From positions 62,001 to 126,000 of the forward strand of contig CBDIHP010000033.1 of NCBI GenBank assembly GCA_965279195.1: a stretch of 64,000 nt of DNA, in the 5' to 3' direction. The position numbers and the translations under genes are program-made. The DNA comes from CBDIHP01 sp965279195 (GTDB lineage: Bacteria; Planctomycetota; Planctomycetia; Isosphaerales; Isosphaeraceae). This document shows, one piece after another, positions 1-8,416 of this stretch (position 1 is the first letter of the stretch; the number at the start of each line of letters is the position of its first letter). Below the pieces are notes generated by a model that did no database searches, was not told the DNA's origin, and saw nothing but the letters and a program-made list of their open reading frames with translations.

Positions 1-1
1 G

Positions 2-433
2 GTGGCGACCGAGATCCTGGTGTTGCTCTCCGACAGCATGCTCCGGATCCACCCGCTGATGATCGTCCTGCACATGGGCATGGTCGCGGTGCTCTGCCTG
101 GGGCTCTCAGGGATCAGCGTCGGCCTGGGGGCGCGGCTGCCGGACTTGAAGGAGGACGACCCGTCGAAGATCGCGGCGGGCTTCGGCGGGACGTTGAATC
201 TGCTGGTGAGCCTGGCGTTCATCTTCGCGGTGGTGACCTCGCTGGCGTTGCCCTGCCACATGTACTTCGCGGGGCTCGACGCGCAGTCGGAGTTCGGGGG
301 CTCGGTGCTGTCGGCCGGGCAGTTCCGGTTCTGGATCACGGTGGCAATTTTCGTCAGCCTCGGGGTCGGCGTGGTCGGGACGGTCGTGCCGCTTCGGATC
401 GGAATCAAGGCATTTCAGCGTATGGAGTTCTGA
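2..433 (+). CDS. C-terminal end of an ABC-exporter-like integral membrane protein (partial)
   Basis: Only the last 143 codons or so are inside the window; the frame is open to the left edge, so the GTG at base 2 is probably not the real start. The fragment has about three hydrophobic segments (roughly residues 17-40, 62-85 and 108-135). Between the first two lies GLGARLPDLKEDDPSKIAAG, followed by FGG; this loop resembles the C-terminal part of putative ABC-2-type exporter permeases. It would act in the cytoplasmic membrane, but substrate and ATPase partner are not visible. Family assignment rests on motif memory only. The downstream gene is 365 bases away, so this is probably the last gene of its unit. 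Confidence 0.6.
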   Translation: MATEILVLLSDSMLRIHPLMIVLHMGMVAVLCLGLSGISVGLGARLPDLKEDDPSKIAAGFGGTLNLLVSLAFIFAVVTSLALPCHMYFAGLDAQSEFGGSVLSAGQFRFWITVAIFVSLGVGVVGTVVPLRIGIKAFQRMEF

Positions 434-797
434 AAACGAGACGAACTCCTACTGAATTCGTCGGGGTCGAATTGTCCAAGAAGTTCCAGGGAAAAATTCT
501 CGGGTAATGATGTTCGGCCGCGGCCGCTCCCGGCAATACTTGTGAATAGAGCCGCGCAGGTTTTCGACGAATCGGTGCATTGCGATAATTCGATACTTTG
601 TGCGACAATCGCGGATGCCGGCGCGGTCCCCCTCTCGATGTCGCGAAAACACATCTGGTTCGCCCGACTGCTCCTCTCGCCCGGGGCGAGGACGCCCCGC
701 TCTGCACGGCCCGCCGACGCGCCGTACCCCTGGCCCTAAAACTCGGCCGGGGGATCCAGAGATCGCAACGGACGGACGTCGAAGAAGGACTTCATCC
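434..797. other. Intergenic region without a recognised gene
   Basis: About 360 bases separate the membrane protein from the next small gene. Short open frames exist on both strands, but none has a plausible start context or protein-like composition. Base composition is somewhat lower in GC around 440-600 than in the neighbouring genes, as expected for a terminator/promoter space. I see no clear hairpin terminator or promoter. Confidence 0.4.
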
Positions 798-1106
798 ATG
801 CTCCCTCTCGAACCGCAGGACGGACGACTGACCACCGCTTCGGTCTGGCAGCGGCTGATCGAGGCCTCCGGCACCGACGGCATCGCCCTCGACCTGCCTT
901 GCGCCACGGCCGACCCGAAGGAGGTCGAACTGCTCATGGAGGCCTGGTACCACGAGCGTAGCCAGGCCATCGAGACCCGGATGTGGCTCGCCCGCGTCGA
1001 GAAGCTCCTCGTCCGCCTGATGGCCGATGAGCCGCTCTCCGACGTGACGGCCCGGCAGATCCGCAAGCTGCTGCAGGGCCTCGCCAAGCTGGAACGCCCG
1101 AGCTGA
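798..1106 (+). CDS. Hypothetical protein, 102 aa
   Basis: I do not recognise this protein. The frame is open further upstream to 600, but the upstream stretch is Arg/Pro/Ser-rich and looks non-coding. The ATG at 798 begins a well-composed soluble protein (MLPLEPQDGRLTTASVW). It is mostly helical in appearance, with a central acidic stretch and a C-terminal helix LSDVTARQIRKLLQGLAKL. No signal peptide or membrane segment is seen. It stands alone, 145 bases before the next gene on the same strand. Confidence 0.6.
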   Translation: MLPLEPQDGRLTTASVWQRLIEASGTDGIALDLPCATADPKEVELLMEAWYHERSQAIETRMWLARVEKLLVRLMADEPLSDVTARQIRKLLQGLAKLERPS

Positions 1107-1251
1107 GCCGACCCGCGCCGACCAGGCCTGGCCTCCTAACCTCCCCTCGACCGATCGCAGCCCCTCCTCGTCCGCCTTGAACTCGTCAGCTCATTGTGGG
1201 ACCCTGAAACCCTCGCCGACCCGGAACCGGGGGCGACGGGGCCGATCGCTC

Positions 1252-1815
1252 ATGGCCGAAATCTACGTCAGCACCGATGTCGAGACCGACGGACCGATCC
1301 CCGGCCCGCATTCGATGCTCAGCTTCGCCTCCGCCGCCTACCTGCCGGACAAGACCCTCGTCGGCACCTTCTCGGTCAACCTGGTCCCCCTCGACGGGGC
1401 CCAGGGGCATCCCGAGACGATGGCCTGGTGGGCCACCCAGCCCGAGGCGTGGGCCGAGTGCCGCAAGGAACCCCGCGACCCCGCCGTCGCGCTCCCCGAG
1501 TACGTCGCCTGGGTCAAATCCCTGCCGGGCAGGCCGGTCTTCGTGGCCTATCCGGCGGGGTTCGACTTCCTGTTCGTGTACTGGTATCTGATCCGATTCG
1601 CCGGCGAGAGCCCGTTCTCGCATTCGGCGCTCGACATGAAGACCCTGGCCATGGCGCTTTTGGGCAAGGGATACCGCGACGCGACCAAGCGGAACATGCC
1701 GAGGTCGTGGTTCGACCCGATGCCCCACACCCACGTCGCGCTCGACGACGCCAAGGAGCAGGGGCTCCTCTTCTGCAACATGCTGGCCGAGCGGCAGAAG
1801 CGGCTGGGCCGGTGA
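1252..1815 (+). CDS. DEDDh-type 3'-5' exonuclease-like protein, 187 aa
   Basis: The protein has the order of acidic motifs of the DnaQ/RNase T-like 3'-5' exonuclease superfamily. An N-terminal DxE (D9 and E11 in STDVETDGP) is followed by a central Asp in AYPAGFDFLF and a C-terminal HVALDD segment matching the HxAxxD motif. Such enzymes hydrolyse nucleotides from the 3' end of DNA or RNA with two metal ions. The ATG at 1252 puts the first motif at the very N-terminus, as is usual; upstream in-frame sequence is not protein-like. The size fits a stand-alone exonuclease domain. The substrate cannot be told from sequence. Confidence 0.7.
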   Translation: MAEIYVSTDVETDGPIPGPHSMLSFASAAYLPDKTLVGTFSVNLVPLDGAQGHPETMAWWATQPEAWAECRKEPRDPAVALPEYVAWVKSLPGRPVFVAYPAGFDFLFVYWYLIRFAGESPFSHSALDMKTLAMALLGKGYRDATKRNMPRSWFDPMPHTHVALDDAKEQGLLFCNMLAERQKRLGR

Positions 1816-1917
1816 GCCCCGCGCGGGCAACTCGCCTCGTCAGGTCTCCGTCGGGCGGTTACAGTGCCGACGGGGCCCCGGGGAGTGGGCCGACGGCACC
1901 GGACAGGGACGGCCCGC

Positions 1918-2499
1918 ATGACCGACTCGACCTCGCCCAGCACGGGCCCGACCGGGGCCCGTGACCTGGAATTCGACTTCCTCGCGAAGGCCGCCTACTC
2001 GCCCGAGGGGACCTTCGAAGACAAGGACCACCTCTGGGCCAGGGCCCTCGGTCTGGGCGTGGTCTACGCGATAGCGCGCGGGGAGCTACCCGACGTCTCG
2101 CCCTACATCGCGTCCAACGCGGGGGTCGCCTCGGGCCAGCCGCTGCTCAAGGTCTTCACCGACACCGAGCGGCTCCACGACTTCGCCGAGGCCAACGGAC
2201 TGCTCGACCCCGACGGCGGCGTCTCCGCCCTGGCCTTGCCGCTCGCCGGGCTCCTGCGGGCCGCGCACGACTACGCCCGCAGCGGCATCTACGGGATCCA
2301 CTTCAACGCCGACGAGGCGAGCTACGGCTTCTTCACCCCGTTCGAGCAGCTCCCCTACATCCAGGAGCACCTCGACGGCCTGAAGACGCGGGCCGCCGAG
2401 CCCGAACGCGTGGTTGCCGTGGACGCCCCGGTGCAACAGGCCCCCGTCGTGGTCAAGATCCGACGTCGCCGACCGCCCGGGCCGTCGGGCGGGGTGTGA
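1918..2499 (+). CDS. Hypothetical protein, 193 aa
   Basis: I do not recognise the family. From the ATG at 1918 the protein begins with a low-complexity Thr/Ser stretch, then a soluble alpha/beta-looking domain. This contains a conserved-looking segment around PLLKVFTDTERLHDFAEANG, vaguely like SseB N-terminal-type domains (weak inference). The C-terminus is basic (KIRRRRPPGPSGG). The gene lies 102 bases after the exonuclease on the same strand and ends 46 bases before the convergent dipeptidase. Confidence 0.6.
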   Translation: MTDSTSPSTGPTGARDLEFDFLAKAAYSPEGTFEDKDHLWARALGLGVVYAIARGELPDVSPYIASNAGVASGQPLLKVFTDTERLHDFAEANGLLDPDGGVSALALPLAGLLRAAHDYARSGIYGIHFNADEASYGFFTPFEQLPYIQEHLDGLKTRAAEPERVVAVDAPVQQAPVVVKIRRRRPPGPSGGV

Positions 2500-2545
2500 A
2501 CGACGACCGGATGGACTCGTCGCCCCACCCCGCCGATTGCCACAA

Positions 2546-3640
2546 TCACGCCCGTCGGGGCAGGTGCTGGCGGAAGAACCGCAGCCAGTTGCCGAAGAAG
2601 ACGGCGTCGAGGGCCTCCGAGGAATAGCCCCGACGCGCCAGGATGTCTTCAAACTTCTGGAGTTCGGAGATCCGGTCCAGCCCGGTGGGGACCTGCTCGG
2701 TGCCGAAGCCGCCGTCGAGGTCGCTGCCGATCGCGATGTGATTGACGTTCCCCGCGAGCTGGCAGACGTGGTCGATGTGGTCGGCGACGTTCTCCAGGTT
2801 GACGATCTCGCGGGTCGTCGTGCCGATCGTCCAGCCGGGGATGCACATCCAGGCGTCGAGCGCCGCCCCGATGACCGCGCCCCTCGCGATCAGCCGCTTG
2901 ATCTGATCGTCGCTGAACTGCCGGCCGTTTGGCACGAGCGTACGGCAATTGTTGTGGCTGGCCAGGACGGGGCCACTGAAGCGGTCGAGGGCCTCGTAGA
3001 AGCTGGTGTCGGAGAGGTGCGTGGCGTCGAGGATGATGCCCAGGCGTTCGAATTCCTTGAGCAGCTCGATCCCCTTCGGGGTCAGCGGGCCGTCGTCGCC
3101 GGTGCCCACGGCGTAGTGGCTCTTGCCGTAGTGGGCCAGGTTCACCGACCGCAGTCCGGCGTTGAACCACTGCTCCGCCTGCGCGGGGTTCACGATCGGG
3201 TCGGCCCCTTCCATCGCCAGGATGATGCCGACGGGATTGGCCTGGGGCCCCTTCTCCTGCCAGCTCGCCCAGTGGGCGTCGAGGTCCTCGACGGTTTGGA
3301 GGAACTTGATGTGGCCCTGCTGCTCCAGCACCTTGTAATAGGCGAGCTGACCCTGGCCGACGGCGTGGGCGATCTCCTGCGACGGGTGGTCGAGGCTGAG
3401 GCGGCTGTGCCCCTCGGGCTTCCTGAGGTCGGGCTTGGAGCGGACCAGGACGGTCGCCTGGCAGACGGCGATGTTGCCTCGCTTCATCTCATCGAGCGAC
3501 GTGGTGGCCCGGCCGCGGCAGGGGTGGTCGGTCATCCCGGCCTCTCGGGCGTTGAGCTCGTCCAGCGGGAGCTGCTGGTCGCGGCCCCAGGAGAGGGCGT
3601 TCCAGGAGAGGTCCAGGTGTCCGTCGATCAATGGCCGCAT
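2546..3640 (-). CDS. Membrane dipeptidase, peptidase family M19
   Basis: The protein carries the metal-binding motifs of family M19 (renal-dipeptidase-like zinc enzymes that cleave dipeptides). In order these are DGHLD near the N-terminus, the bridging Glu in AMEGAD, His in DATHLSD, His in ASHNN, and Asp in GSDLDGG. Its length of about 364 aa is normal for the family. No signal peptide is seen, so it is probably cytoplasmic. I chose the ATG, giving MRPLIDGHLD; a GTG three codons upstream (3649) is the alternative. It is convergent with the hypothetical at 1918 and divergent from the thioredoxin-like gene at 3850. Confidence 0.9.
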   Translation of the reverse strand: MRPLIDGHLDLSWNALSWGRDQQLPLDELNAREAGMTDHPCRGRATTSLDEMKRGNIAVCQATVLVRSKPDLRKPEGHSRLSLDHPSQEIAHAVGQGQLAYYKVLEQQGHIKFLQTVEDLDAHWASWQEKGPQANPVGIILAMEGADPIVNPAQAEQWFNAGLRSVNLAHYGKSHYAVGTGDDGPLTPKGIELLKEFERLGIILDATHLSDTSFYEALDRFSGPVLASHNNCRTLVPNGRQFSDDQIKRLIARGAVIGAALDAWMCIPGWTIGTTTREIVNLENVADHIDHVCQLAGNVNHIAIGSDLDGGFGTEQVPTGLDRISELQKFEDILARRGYSSEALDAVFFGNWLRFFRQHLPRRA

Positions 3641-3849
3641 GCCGCGCACTCGCTTTCGGATACCGATCTGACAGGGTTCAACCGTCGAGGGTAGGGGGCC
3701 GCGACGACGCGGGTCCCGACCCAGCGAGGGTATCCGGACGGCCGGCGCGGGGAAACCCCAGAACGGCCCCCCTTCTGTCCCGGCCGGGGAGTCGGTAACC
3801 TGACGGGTTCGGCGACTTCCCGCATCGCAACCGCCAGGATGAGCCTCCC

Positions 3850-4407
3850 ATGGCGCTCACGCCCTCGACCATGCTCCCGCTGGGCACCCCGGCCCCGGCG
3901 TTCTCGCTGCCCGACACCGACGGCTCGACCGTCTCGCTCGACGACTTCGCCCCGGCCCCCGCGCTCCTTGTCATCTTCCTCTGCAACCACTGCCCCTACG
4001 TCAAGCACGTCCGCGAACGGCTGGCGGCGCTCGCGAGGGACTTCCAGGCCAGGGGCGCGGCGGTCGTCGGCATCAGCTCCAACGACGCCGTCGCCTACCC
4101 GGCCGACGGCCCCGAGGCGATGAAGGCCGAGAAGGCCGAGGCGGGCTACCCCTTCCCGTACCTCTACGACGCGTCTCAATCCGTCGCCCGCGCCTACGAC
4201 GCCGCCTGCACGCCGGACTTCTTCCTGTTCGACTCGACCCGCCGGCTCGTCTATCGCGGCCAGATGGACGACTCCCGCCCCGGCAACGGCAAGCCCGTCA
4301 CCGGCTCGGATCTGCGTGCGGCTCTGGACGCCGTCCTCGCCGGCACGACGGTCGCGATCGATCAGAAGCCCAGCATCGGCTGCAACATCAAGTGGAAATC
4401 TCGCTGA
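3850..4407 (+). CDS. Thioredoxin-fold (AhpC/TSA-like) family protein
   Basis: This is a 185 aa redox protein. The N-terminal segment GTPAPAFSLPDTDG is typical of AhpC/TSA-like proteins. The active-site-like FLCNHCPYVKH puts two cysteines (about C45 and C48) in a CxxC arrangement with Asn-His between them. A Cys in DAACTPDFFLF lies near the cis-Pro region, and a further Cys is in the C-terminal SIGCNIKW. It would act as a thiol oxidoreductase or peroxiredoxin-like protein; no signal peptide is visible, so the cytoplasm is likely. The start at 3850 follows shortly after a GC-rich intergenic space. It is followed by an inverted repeat. Confidence 0.85.
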   Translation: MALTPSTMLPLGTPAPAFSLPDTDGSTVSLDDFAPAPALLVIFLCNHCPYVKHVRERLAALARDFQARGAAVVGISSNDAVAYPADGPEAMKAEKAEAGYPFPYLYDASQSVARAYDAACTPDFFLFDSTRRLVYRGQMDDSRPGNGKPVTGSDLRAALDAVLAGTTVAIDQKPSIGCNIKWKSR

Positions 4408-4419
4408 ACCGCCCGGAGT

Positions 4420-4548
4420 GCGGAGGCTTGCTTCCGCTCTCGCCCGGCGGGAGCTTGCTCCCGAGCAACCACCTCGGTTCGTTGGTTGCTGCTTCGATCA
4501 CGCGTGCGGAGCAAGCTCCGCAGCGCCAGAGCGGAATCAAGCTTCCGC
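4420..4548. repeat. Intergenic nested inverted repeat
   Basis: The space between the thioredoxin-like and carboxypeptidase genes is almost wholly made of hairpins. An outer 21-base arm at 4420-4440 pairs with 4528-4548 with two mismatches. Inside lie smaller dyads, including the perfect TGCGGAGC-AA-GCTCCGCA at about 4505-4522, and a GGGAGC/GCTCCC pair near 4451-4467. There is no T-run, so it looks more like a repeat element or mRNA-stability hairpin than an intrinsic terminator. Confidence 0.65.
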
Positions 4549-4570
4549 GCATCATGGGAAGCCTCGTTTT

Positions 4571-6082
4571 ATGAGCACCGCCTCACGCTACGATGAACTG
4601 ATCCGACGGGCCAAGGAATGGAGCCTACTGGGCTCGTGCTCGGCGCTGCTCGGGTGGGACGAGCAGACCTACATGCCCCGGGGCGGCACGGCGCATCGCG
4701 GCGAGCAGAGCGCCTTGCTCGCTGGCCTGAGGCACGACCGCGCGACCGACCCTCGCGTGGGAGAACTCCTCGGCCTGCTCGAAACCGAGATGGACCTGGG
4801 CGACAGGGACAGCCCGGCGTCGGTCAACCTCCGCGAGCTCCGGCGGTCCTACGGCCGCGCCACGAAGCTGCCGCGTCGTCTCGTGGAGGAGTCCGCCAGG
4901 ACGACGACGCTGGCCCAGCAGGAGTGGGTGACCGCGCGTCAGAAGAAGGACTTCCAGCACTTCCGGCCCCACCTGGAGACGCTCGTCCGCCTCAAACGCG
5001 AGGAGGCCGAGTGCTACGGCTACGAGGATTCCCCCTACGACGCCCTGCTCGACGAGTACGAGCCCGGCGCCAGCAGCAAGGAACTGGCCACTCTGTTCGC
5101 CGCCATCCGCAAGGACCTCGTGCCACTGGTCGCGGCGATCCAGGGATCATCGAAGCGTCCCGATTCGTCGATCCTGAAACGAGCGTACCCGGTCGAACGC
5201 CAGCGGGTCTTCGGCGAGGCCGCCGCCGCTGCGTTCGGCTTCGACTTCGAACGCGGCCGGCTCGACGTCACCGAGCATCCATTCTGTACCACGATCGGGC
5301 CCGGCGACTGCCGGATCACGACGCGCTTTCATCTGAACAACTTCGAGGATGCGTTCTTCGGCATCCTCCACGAGACCGGCCACGGGCTCTACGAGCAGGG
5401 TTTGCTCGAAGAGCACGCCGGGACGCCGATGGGCGAGGCGGTGTCGCTCGGCGTCCACGAGAGCCAGTCGCGGCTCTGGGAGAACCTCGTCGGCAGGGGA
5501 CGGGCATTCTGGACCTACTGGTTCCCGCAGGCCCGCCGCGTCTTCCGCGAGGCCCTGCACGACGTCCACCCCGACGCCTTCCTGTTCGCGATCAACGAGG
5601 TACAGCCGTCCCTGATCCGCGTCCAGGCCGACGAGGTGACGTATAACCTGCACATTTTCGTACGCTTTGAATTGGAGAAGGCGATCCTCTCGGGCGACCT
5701 CCCCGTCGCGGACATCCCCGGCGTCTGGAACGAGACGTACACCCGCGACCTGGGCATCACCCCGAAGGATGACTCCGAGGGCTGCCTGCAGGACATCCAC
5801 TGGAGCGCCGGCCTGTTCGGCTACTTCCCGACCTACACCCTCGGCAACGTCTTCGCCGCCCAGTTCTTCGCGAAGGCGAAGTCGGACCTCGGCGACCTCG
5901 ACCACGCCTTCGCGCAAGGGGATTATCAACCGTTGCTCGACTGGCTGCGCACGAACATCCATCGACACGGGCAGAGGTATCGCTCGGCCGATCTCGTGAA
6001 GGTCGTCACCGGCCAGGCGCCGGATCCGAGGCCGCTGGTGGAGTCGCTGCGGTCGAAATATGCTCCGCTGTATGGGATCTAG
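4571..6082 (+). CDS. Metallocarboxypeptidase, family M32 (thermostable carboxypeptidase 1-like)
   Basis: A 503 aa protein, the normal size for M32 zinc carboxypeptidases, which remove C-terminal residues from peptides in the cytoplasm. The zinc motif HETGH is at about residues 267-271. It is followed by GLYEQG and by the MGEAVSLGVHESQSR segment that supplies the third ligand region in this family. The YDELIRRAKEW N-terminus and SALLGWDEQTYMP are also typical. The ATG at 4571 follows the hairpin region; the longer upstream frame runs through the preceding gene and is not real. It is convergent with the UspA gene, with a hairpin between. Confidence 0.93.
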   Translation: MSTASRYDELIRRAKEWSLLGSCSALLGWDEQTYMPRGGTAHRGEQSALLAGLRHDRATDPRVGELLGLLETEMDLGDRDSPASVNLRELRRSYGRATKLPRRLVEESARTTTLAQQEWVTARQKKDFQHFRPHLETLVRLKREEAECYGYEDSPYDALLDEYEPGASSKELATLFAAIRKDLVPLVAAIQGSSKRPDSSILKRAYPVERQRVFGEAAAAAFGFDFERGRLDVTEHPFCTTIGPGDCRITTRFHLNNFEDAFFGILHETGHGLYEQGLLEEHAGTPMGEAVSLGVHESQSRLWENLVGRGRAFWTYWFPQARRVFREALHDVHPDAFLFAINEVQPSLIRVQADEVTYNLHIFVRFELEKAILSGDLPVADIPGVWNETYTRDLGITPKDDSEGCLQDIHWSAGLFGYFPTYTLGNVFAAQFFAKAKSDLGDLDHAFAQGDYQPLLDWLRTNIHRHGQRYRSADLVKVVTGQAPDPRPLVESLRSKYAPLYGI

Positions 6083-6093
6083 ACCTTTGCTTG

Positions 6094-6119
6094 CCGGGGT
6101 CTCGCCCGCGAGACCCCGG
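6094..6119. terminator. Hairpin between convergent genes
   Basis: An 11-bp perfect stem, CCGGGGTCTCG / CGAGACCCCGG, with a four-base loop. It sits between the ends of the M32 peptidase (plus) and UspA (minus) genes. No clear T-run follows on either strand, so termination is inferred from position. The identical stem occurs again at 47241-47267, which makes it part of a repeat family too. Confidence 0.55.
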
Positions 6120-6135
6120 CCACGAGGGGAGGTGA

Positions 6136-6609
6136 TCAGACGAGTTCCATCATCGGCAGGCGGATCCTCGCCACGGGCACGGCGATCGGCCCCTTGACCG
6201 TGAGGACGGGGCAGGGGGCGTGGCGGGCCACGGACTCGGCGACGCTCCCCATCACGAGGCGGCCGAGGCCCGAGCGGCCGTGCGTGCCCATCACGATGAG
6301 CTGGGCGGGCAGTTCCGAGGCGACGCGGCAGATGGCCGAGGCGGCGTCGCCCCGCTCCAGGCGGGTCTCGACCGGATGCTTCAGGTCGGGGCCCTCGACC
6401 TCCTTGCGCAGGTCGGCCATCGCCTCGTGATAGACCCGCGGGTCCATCGGGACGGGGATGCCGCCTGCGTGGAGGACCTCGATGGGTTCGACGAAGAGCA
6501 GGATCAGCCGGGCACCCTGGTCTTTCGCCATCGCCCTGGCGACGGGGAGCGCGACCTGGGCTCGGTCGGAAAAGTCGGTCGGGTAGAGGATGGTCTCGAA
6601 CGCGGTCAT
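6136..6609 (-). CDS. Universal stress protein, UspA family
   Basis: A single-domain UspA protein of 157 aa. It opens with FETILYPTDFSDRAQVALPV and ends with the nucleotide-binding signature GTHGRSGLGRLVMGSVAESV, followed by CPVLTV. The G-2x-G-9x-G(S/T) pattern suggests an ATP-binding member. It is cytoplasmic. It is the second of two usp genes on the same strand, 21 bases after the stop of its neighbour, so the two are probably cotranscribed. A GGAGG-type ribosome site precedes the ATG. Confidence 0.93.
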   Translation of the reverse strand: MTAFETILYPTDFSDRAQVALPVARAMAKDQGARLILLFVEPIEVLHAGGIPVPMDPRVYHEAMADLRKEVEGPDLKHPVETRLERGDAASAICRVASELPAQLIVMGTHGRSGLGRLVMGSVAESVARHAPCPVLTVKGPIAVPVARIRLPMMELV

Positions 6610-6630
6610 GGTCGTCCTCCCTCCTGGGAT

Positions 6631-7134
6631 TCAAGCCATCGCGATATGACGCGCGAACTCCGGCGCGGCCTCGGCCGCGGGCGTCCTGCGGAGGGTCAGC
6701 ACGGGGCAGGTCGCCTTGCGCATCACGGACTCGGCGACGCTGCCGGCGAGGAGCCTCGTCACGCCCGATCGGCCGTGGGTGCCCAGCACGATCAGGTCGC
6801 AGTTTTCTTCGGCGGCCTCCGAGAGGATCTCGTCGACCGGGTCGCCCTCGCAGACCTCGTACTCGACCGCGATCGGGCGGCTGGGGACGTACTCGTCGGC
6901 CAGCCGATCGCGCAACGCGTGCAGGTGCGTTGCGTCGGTCTGTGCGACCGGGATCGGCACGCCGAGCTCGCCGAAGCCGATGGATTCCTCCATCAGGTAG
7001 GTCCGCTCGACGACATGCATCACGATCAGGCGGCCGGCTCGGTCGCCTTCGAGCATGGCGCAGGCGATCCGGAACGCCTCGCGCGAGTGTTCCGAGAAGT
7101 CGGTGGCGAAGAGGACGGTGTGGAAGAGGTTCAT
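6631..7134 (-). CDS. Universal stress protein, UspA family (second copy)
   Basis: A 167 aa UspA-domain protein starting MNLFHTVLFATDFSEHS and carrying LGTHGRSGVTRLLAGSVAES near the C-terminus. Like its neighbour, it has the ATP-binding-type glycine pattern. The open frame extends ten codons further upstream, but the ATG at 7134 aligns with usual UspA starts. It forms a pair with the gene at 6136 and lies 78 bases downstream of the Hsp20-like gene, giving a three-gene stress-protein group on one strand. Confidence 0.92.
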   Translation of the reverse strand: MNLFHTVLFATDFSEHSREAFRIACAMLEGDRAGRLIVMHVVERTYLMEESIGFGELGVPIPVAQTDATHLHALRDRLADEYVPSRPIAVEYEVCEGDPVDEILSEAAEENCDLIVLGTHGRSGVTRLLAGSVAESVMRKATCPVLTLRRTPAAEAAPEFARHIAMA

Positions 7135-7212
7135 GGGCCACCTCGCGGACACGGCTGTGTCCAAAGGGTCTCGACGCGTTCCGTTCCATTCCGCACGTGG
7201 GGGTCGGGGGCC

Positions 7213-7755
7213 TCAGTCGCGGTCGGCGGGGATCGGCTCGGGGTGGGCTTGGTGTCTTCCGTCCCGGGGGATCAGGACCTCGAGGAGCCCGCCGACGAGG
7301 TTGGCTTCGGCCCTGGCGACATCGAGGCCGTCGGGCAGGGGGATCCGCCGCATGACGGCGGACGATCGATAGGCGTTCTCTTCCGGGTCGATGAGCCCCC
7401 GGACGACGAGCGTGCCGTCCCGGATCGAGAGATCCAGGGATTCGGGGATCAGGCCGGCGATCGGGATCGCGACCCGGAACGGGGCCGATCGATCCGGCTC
7501 GCTGGCGGGAAAGTGACTCGCGCCGGCCGCCCCGGCCAACGGGGAGCCGGGCTCGGCACATGAGCCGTCGAAGAGGTGCCGGAGTTCCTCCGCCAGCCGT
7601 TCGAGGGCGGCGGAGGGATGGCTCGTTTTCGGGGCCCGGCCGAGGAGCACTCTCCTGGCGGGGCCCGTCGGGAACCGCGGCGGCCGGCGCGAGGGGGACC
7701 TTGCGAGGAACCACCAGGCGGCGACATCGCCGATGTCGGGTCGCTCGGTGAACAT
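7213..7755 (-). CDS. Hsp20/alpha-crystallin-like small heat-shock protein
   Basis: A 180 aa protein whose C-terminal half resembles the alpha-crystallin domain. FRVAIPIAGLIPESLDLSI is followed by DGTLVVRG, then MRRIPLPDGLDVARAEANL and GGLLEVLIPR, which match the A-x-x-x-n-GvL strand of Hsp20 proteins. The N-terminal 60 residues are Arg/Pro-rich and not recognisable. The ATG at 7755 has a GGGAG ribosome site seven bases upstream, which decides the start. Its role would be an ATP-independent chaperone, consistent with the two downstream usp genes. Confidence 0.75.
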   Translation of the reverse strand: MFTERPDIGDVAAWWFLARSPSRRPPRFPTGPARRVLLGRAPKTSHPSAALERLAEELRHLFDGSCAEPGSPLAGAAGASHFPASEPDRSAPFRVAIPIAGLIPESLDLSIRDGTLVVRGLIDPEENAYRSSAVMRRIPLPDGLDVARAEANLVGGLLEVLIPRDGRHQAHPEPIPADRD

Positions 7756-8416
7756 GATCACGCTCCCGCCGAAAAGGGGGGCCTTCCGGGGACGATCCGG
7801 AGATCGCCCTCCGCGCGGGGGGACACGGGCTCGGGCCGGGGGCGGCTGCCGACGACCCGGCGTCTGGCGCGAGGAACCGACGTCACACCGTCCGGGGAGA
7901 CGGTCCGAGGGCGAAAATCGACCGCACCCGCGTGTCGACGGGGCTGTCCGTGGGCGTCGGGCCGCTCGCGAGGGATTCGCTTCTGGGACGACCTTCGGGC
8001 ATTCACAAGTCACCTCCCGGCGGGATGTCCTGGGACATCTCCGCCACGGTCGCGACGCGTCAGATGGCGTCGCCTGGTACTTGCCGCCCATCCCGGGCTC
8101 CCTGGCGTCCGGTCGGAGGATGCCGGGGTCTTGGAAAATCCAACAAAAAAACCCGACCGCGCGATCTCGTCGCACGTCGGGCCATCTTAGCCTGTCGAGG
8201 GCCCTTCGCGAGCCATCAACACCTCTTAATCTACATGAGCCCTGGGGGTTCGTCAAGCCGCCGGGCGTGATTTCCCCGGGGTGGCCGCGGGAGAACCCTT
8301 CCGCTCACGGAAAACTCATTGGACTCGCCGGGACCTTCGCGTCAGGATGACGCCCCTCACTGGACCCCTTTGCCACGACGGTCCGCCACCGCGGACCCGA
8401 CCGATCATCACACACT
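7756..8416. other. 660-base divergent intergenic region
   Basis: This region separates the minus-strand stress genes from the plus-strand YncE-like gene and should hold both promoters. Long open frames cross it on both strands, but they are Arg/Gly/Pro-rich and look like high-GC artefacts. The composition becomes AT-richer around 8140-8250. A hairpin with an adjacent A-run at 8145-8181 is described separately. No convincing promoter hexamers were found. Confidence 0.4.
8145..8181 (-). terminator. Possible intrinsic terminator on the minus strand
   Basis: Read on the minus strand, a stem CCCGAC/GTCGGG (8176-8181 with 8152-8157), with a second small stem in its loop, runs straight into a run of seven T (8145-8151). 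This is the layout of a rho-independent terminator. No minus-strand gene lies directly upstream of it. It could therefore end a small RNA or act in the leader of the stress genes about 390 bases downstream. Confidence 0.45.

Noticed and set aside
5147..7714. Very long open frame of 855 codons on the minus strand
   Set aside because: It is an Arg/Pro/Gly-rich frame antisense to the M32 peptidase and shifted relative to the UspA genes; it is a by-product of high GC.
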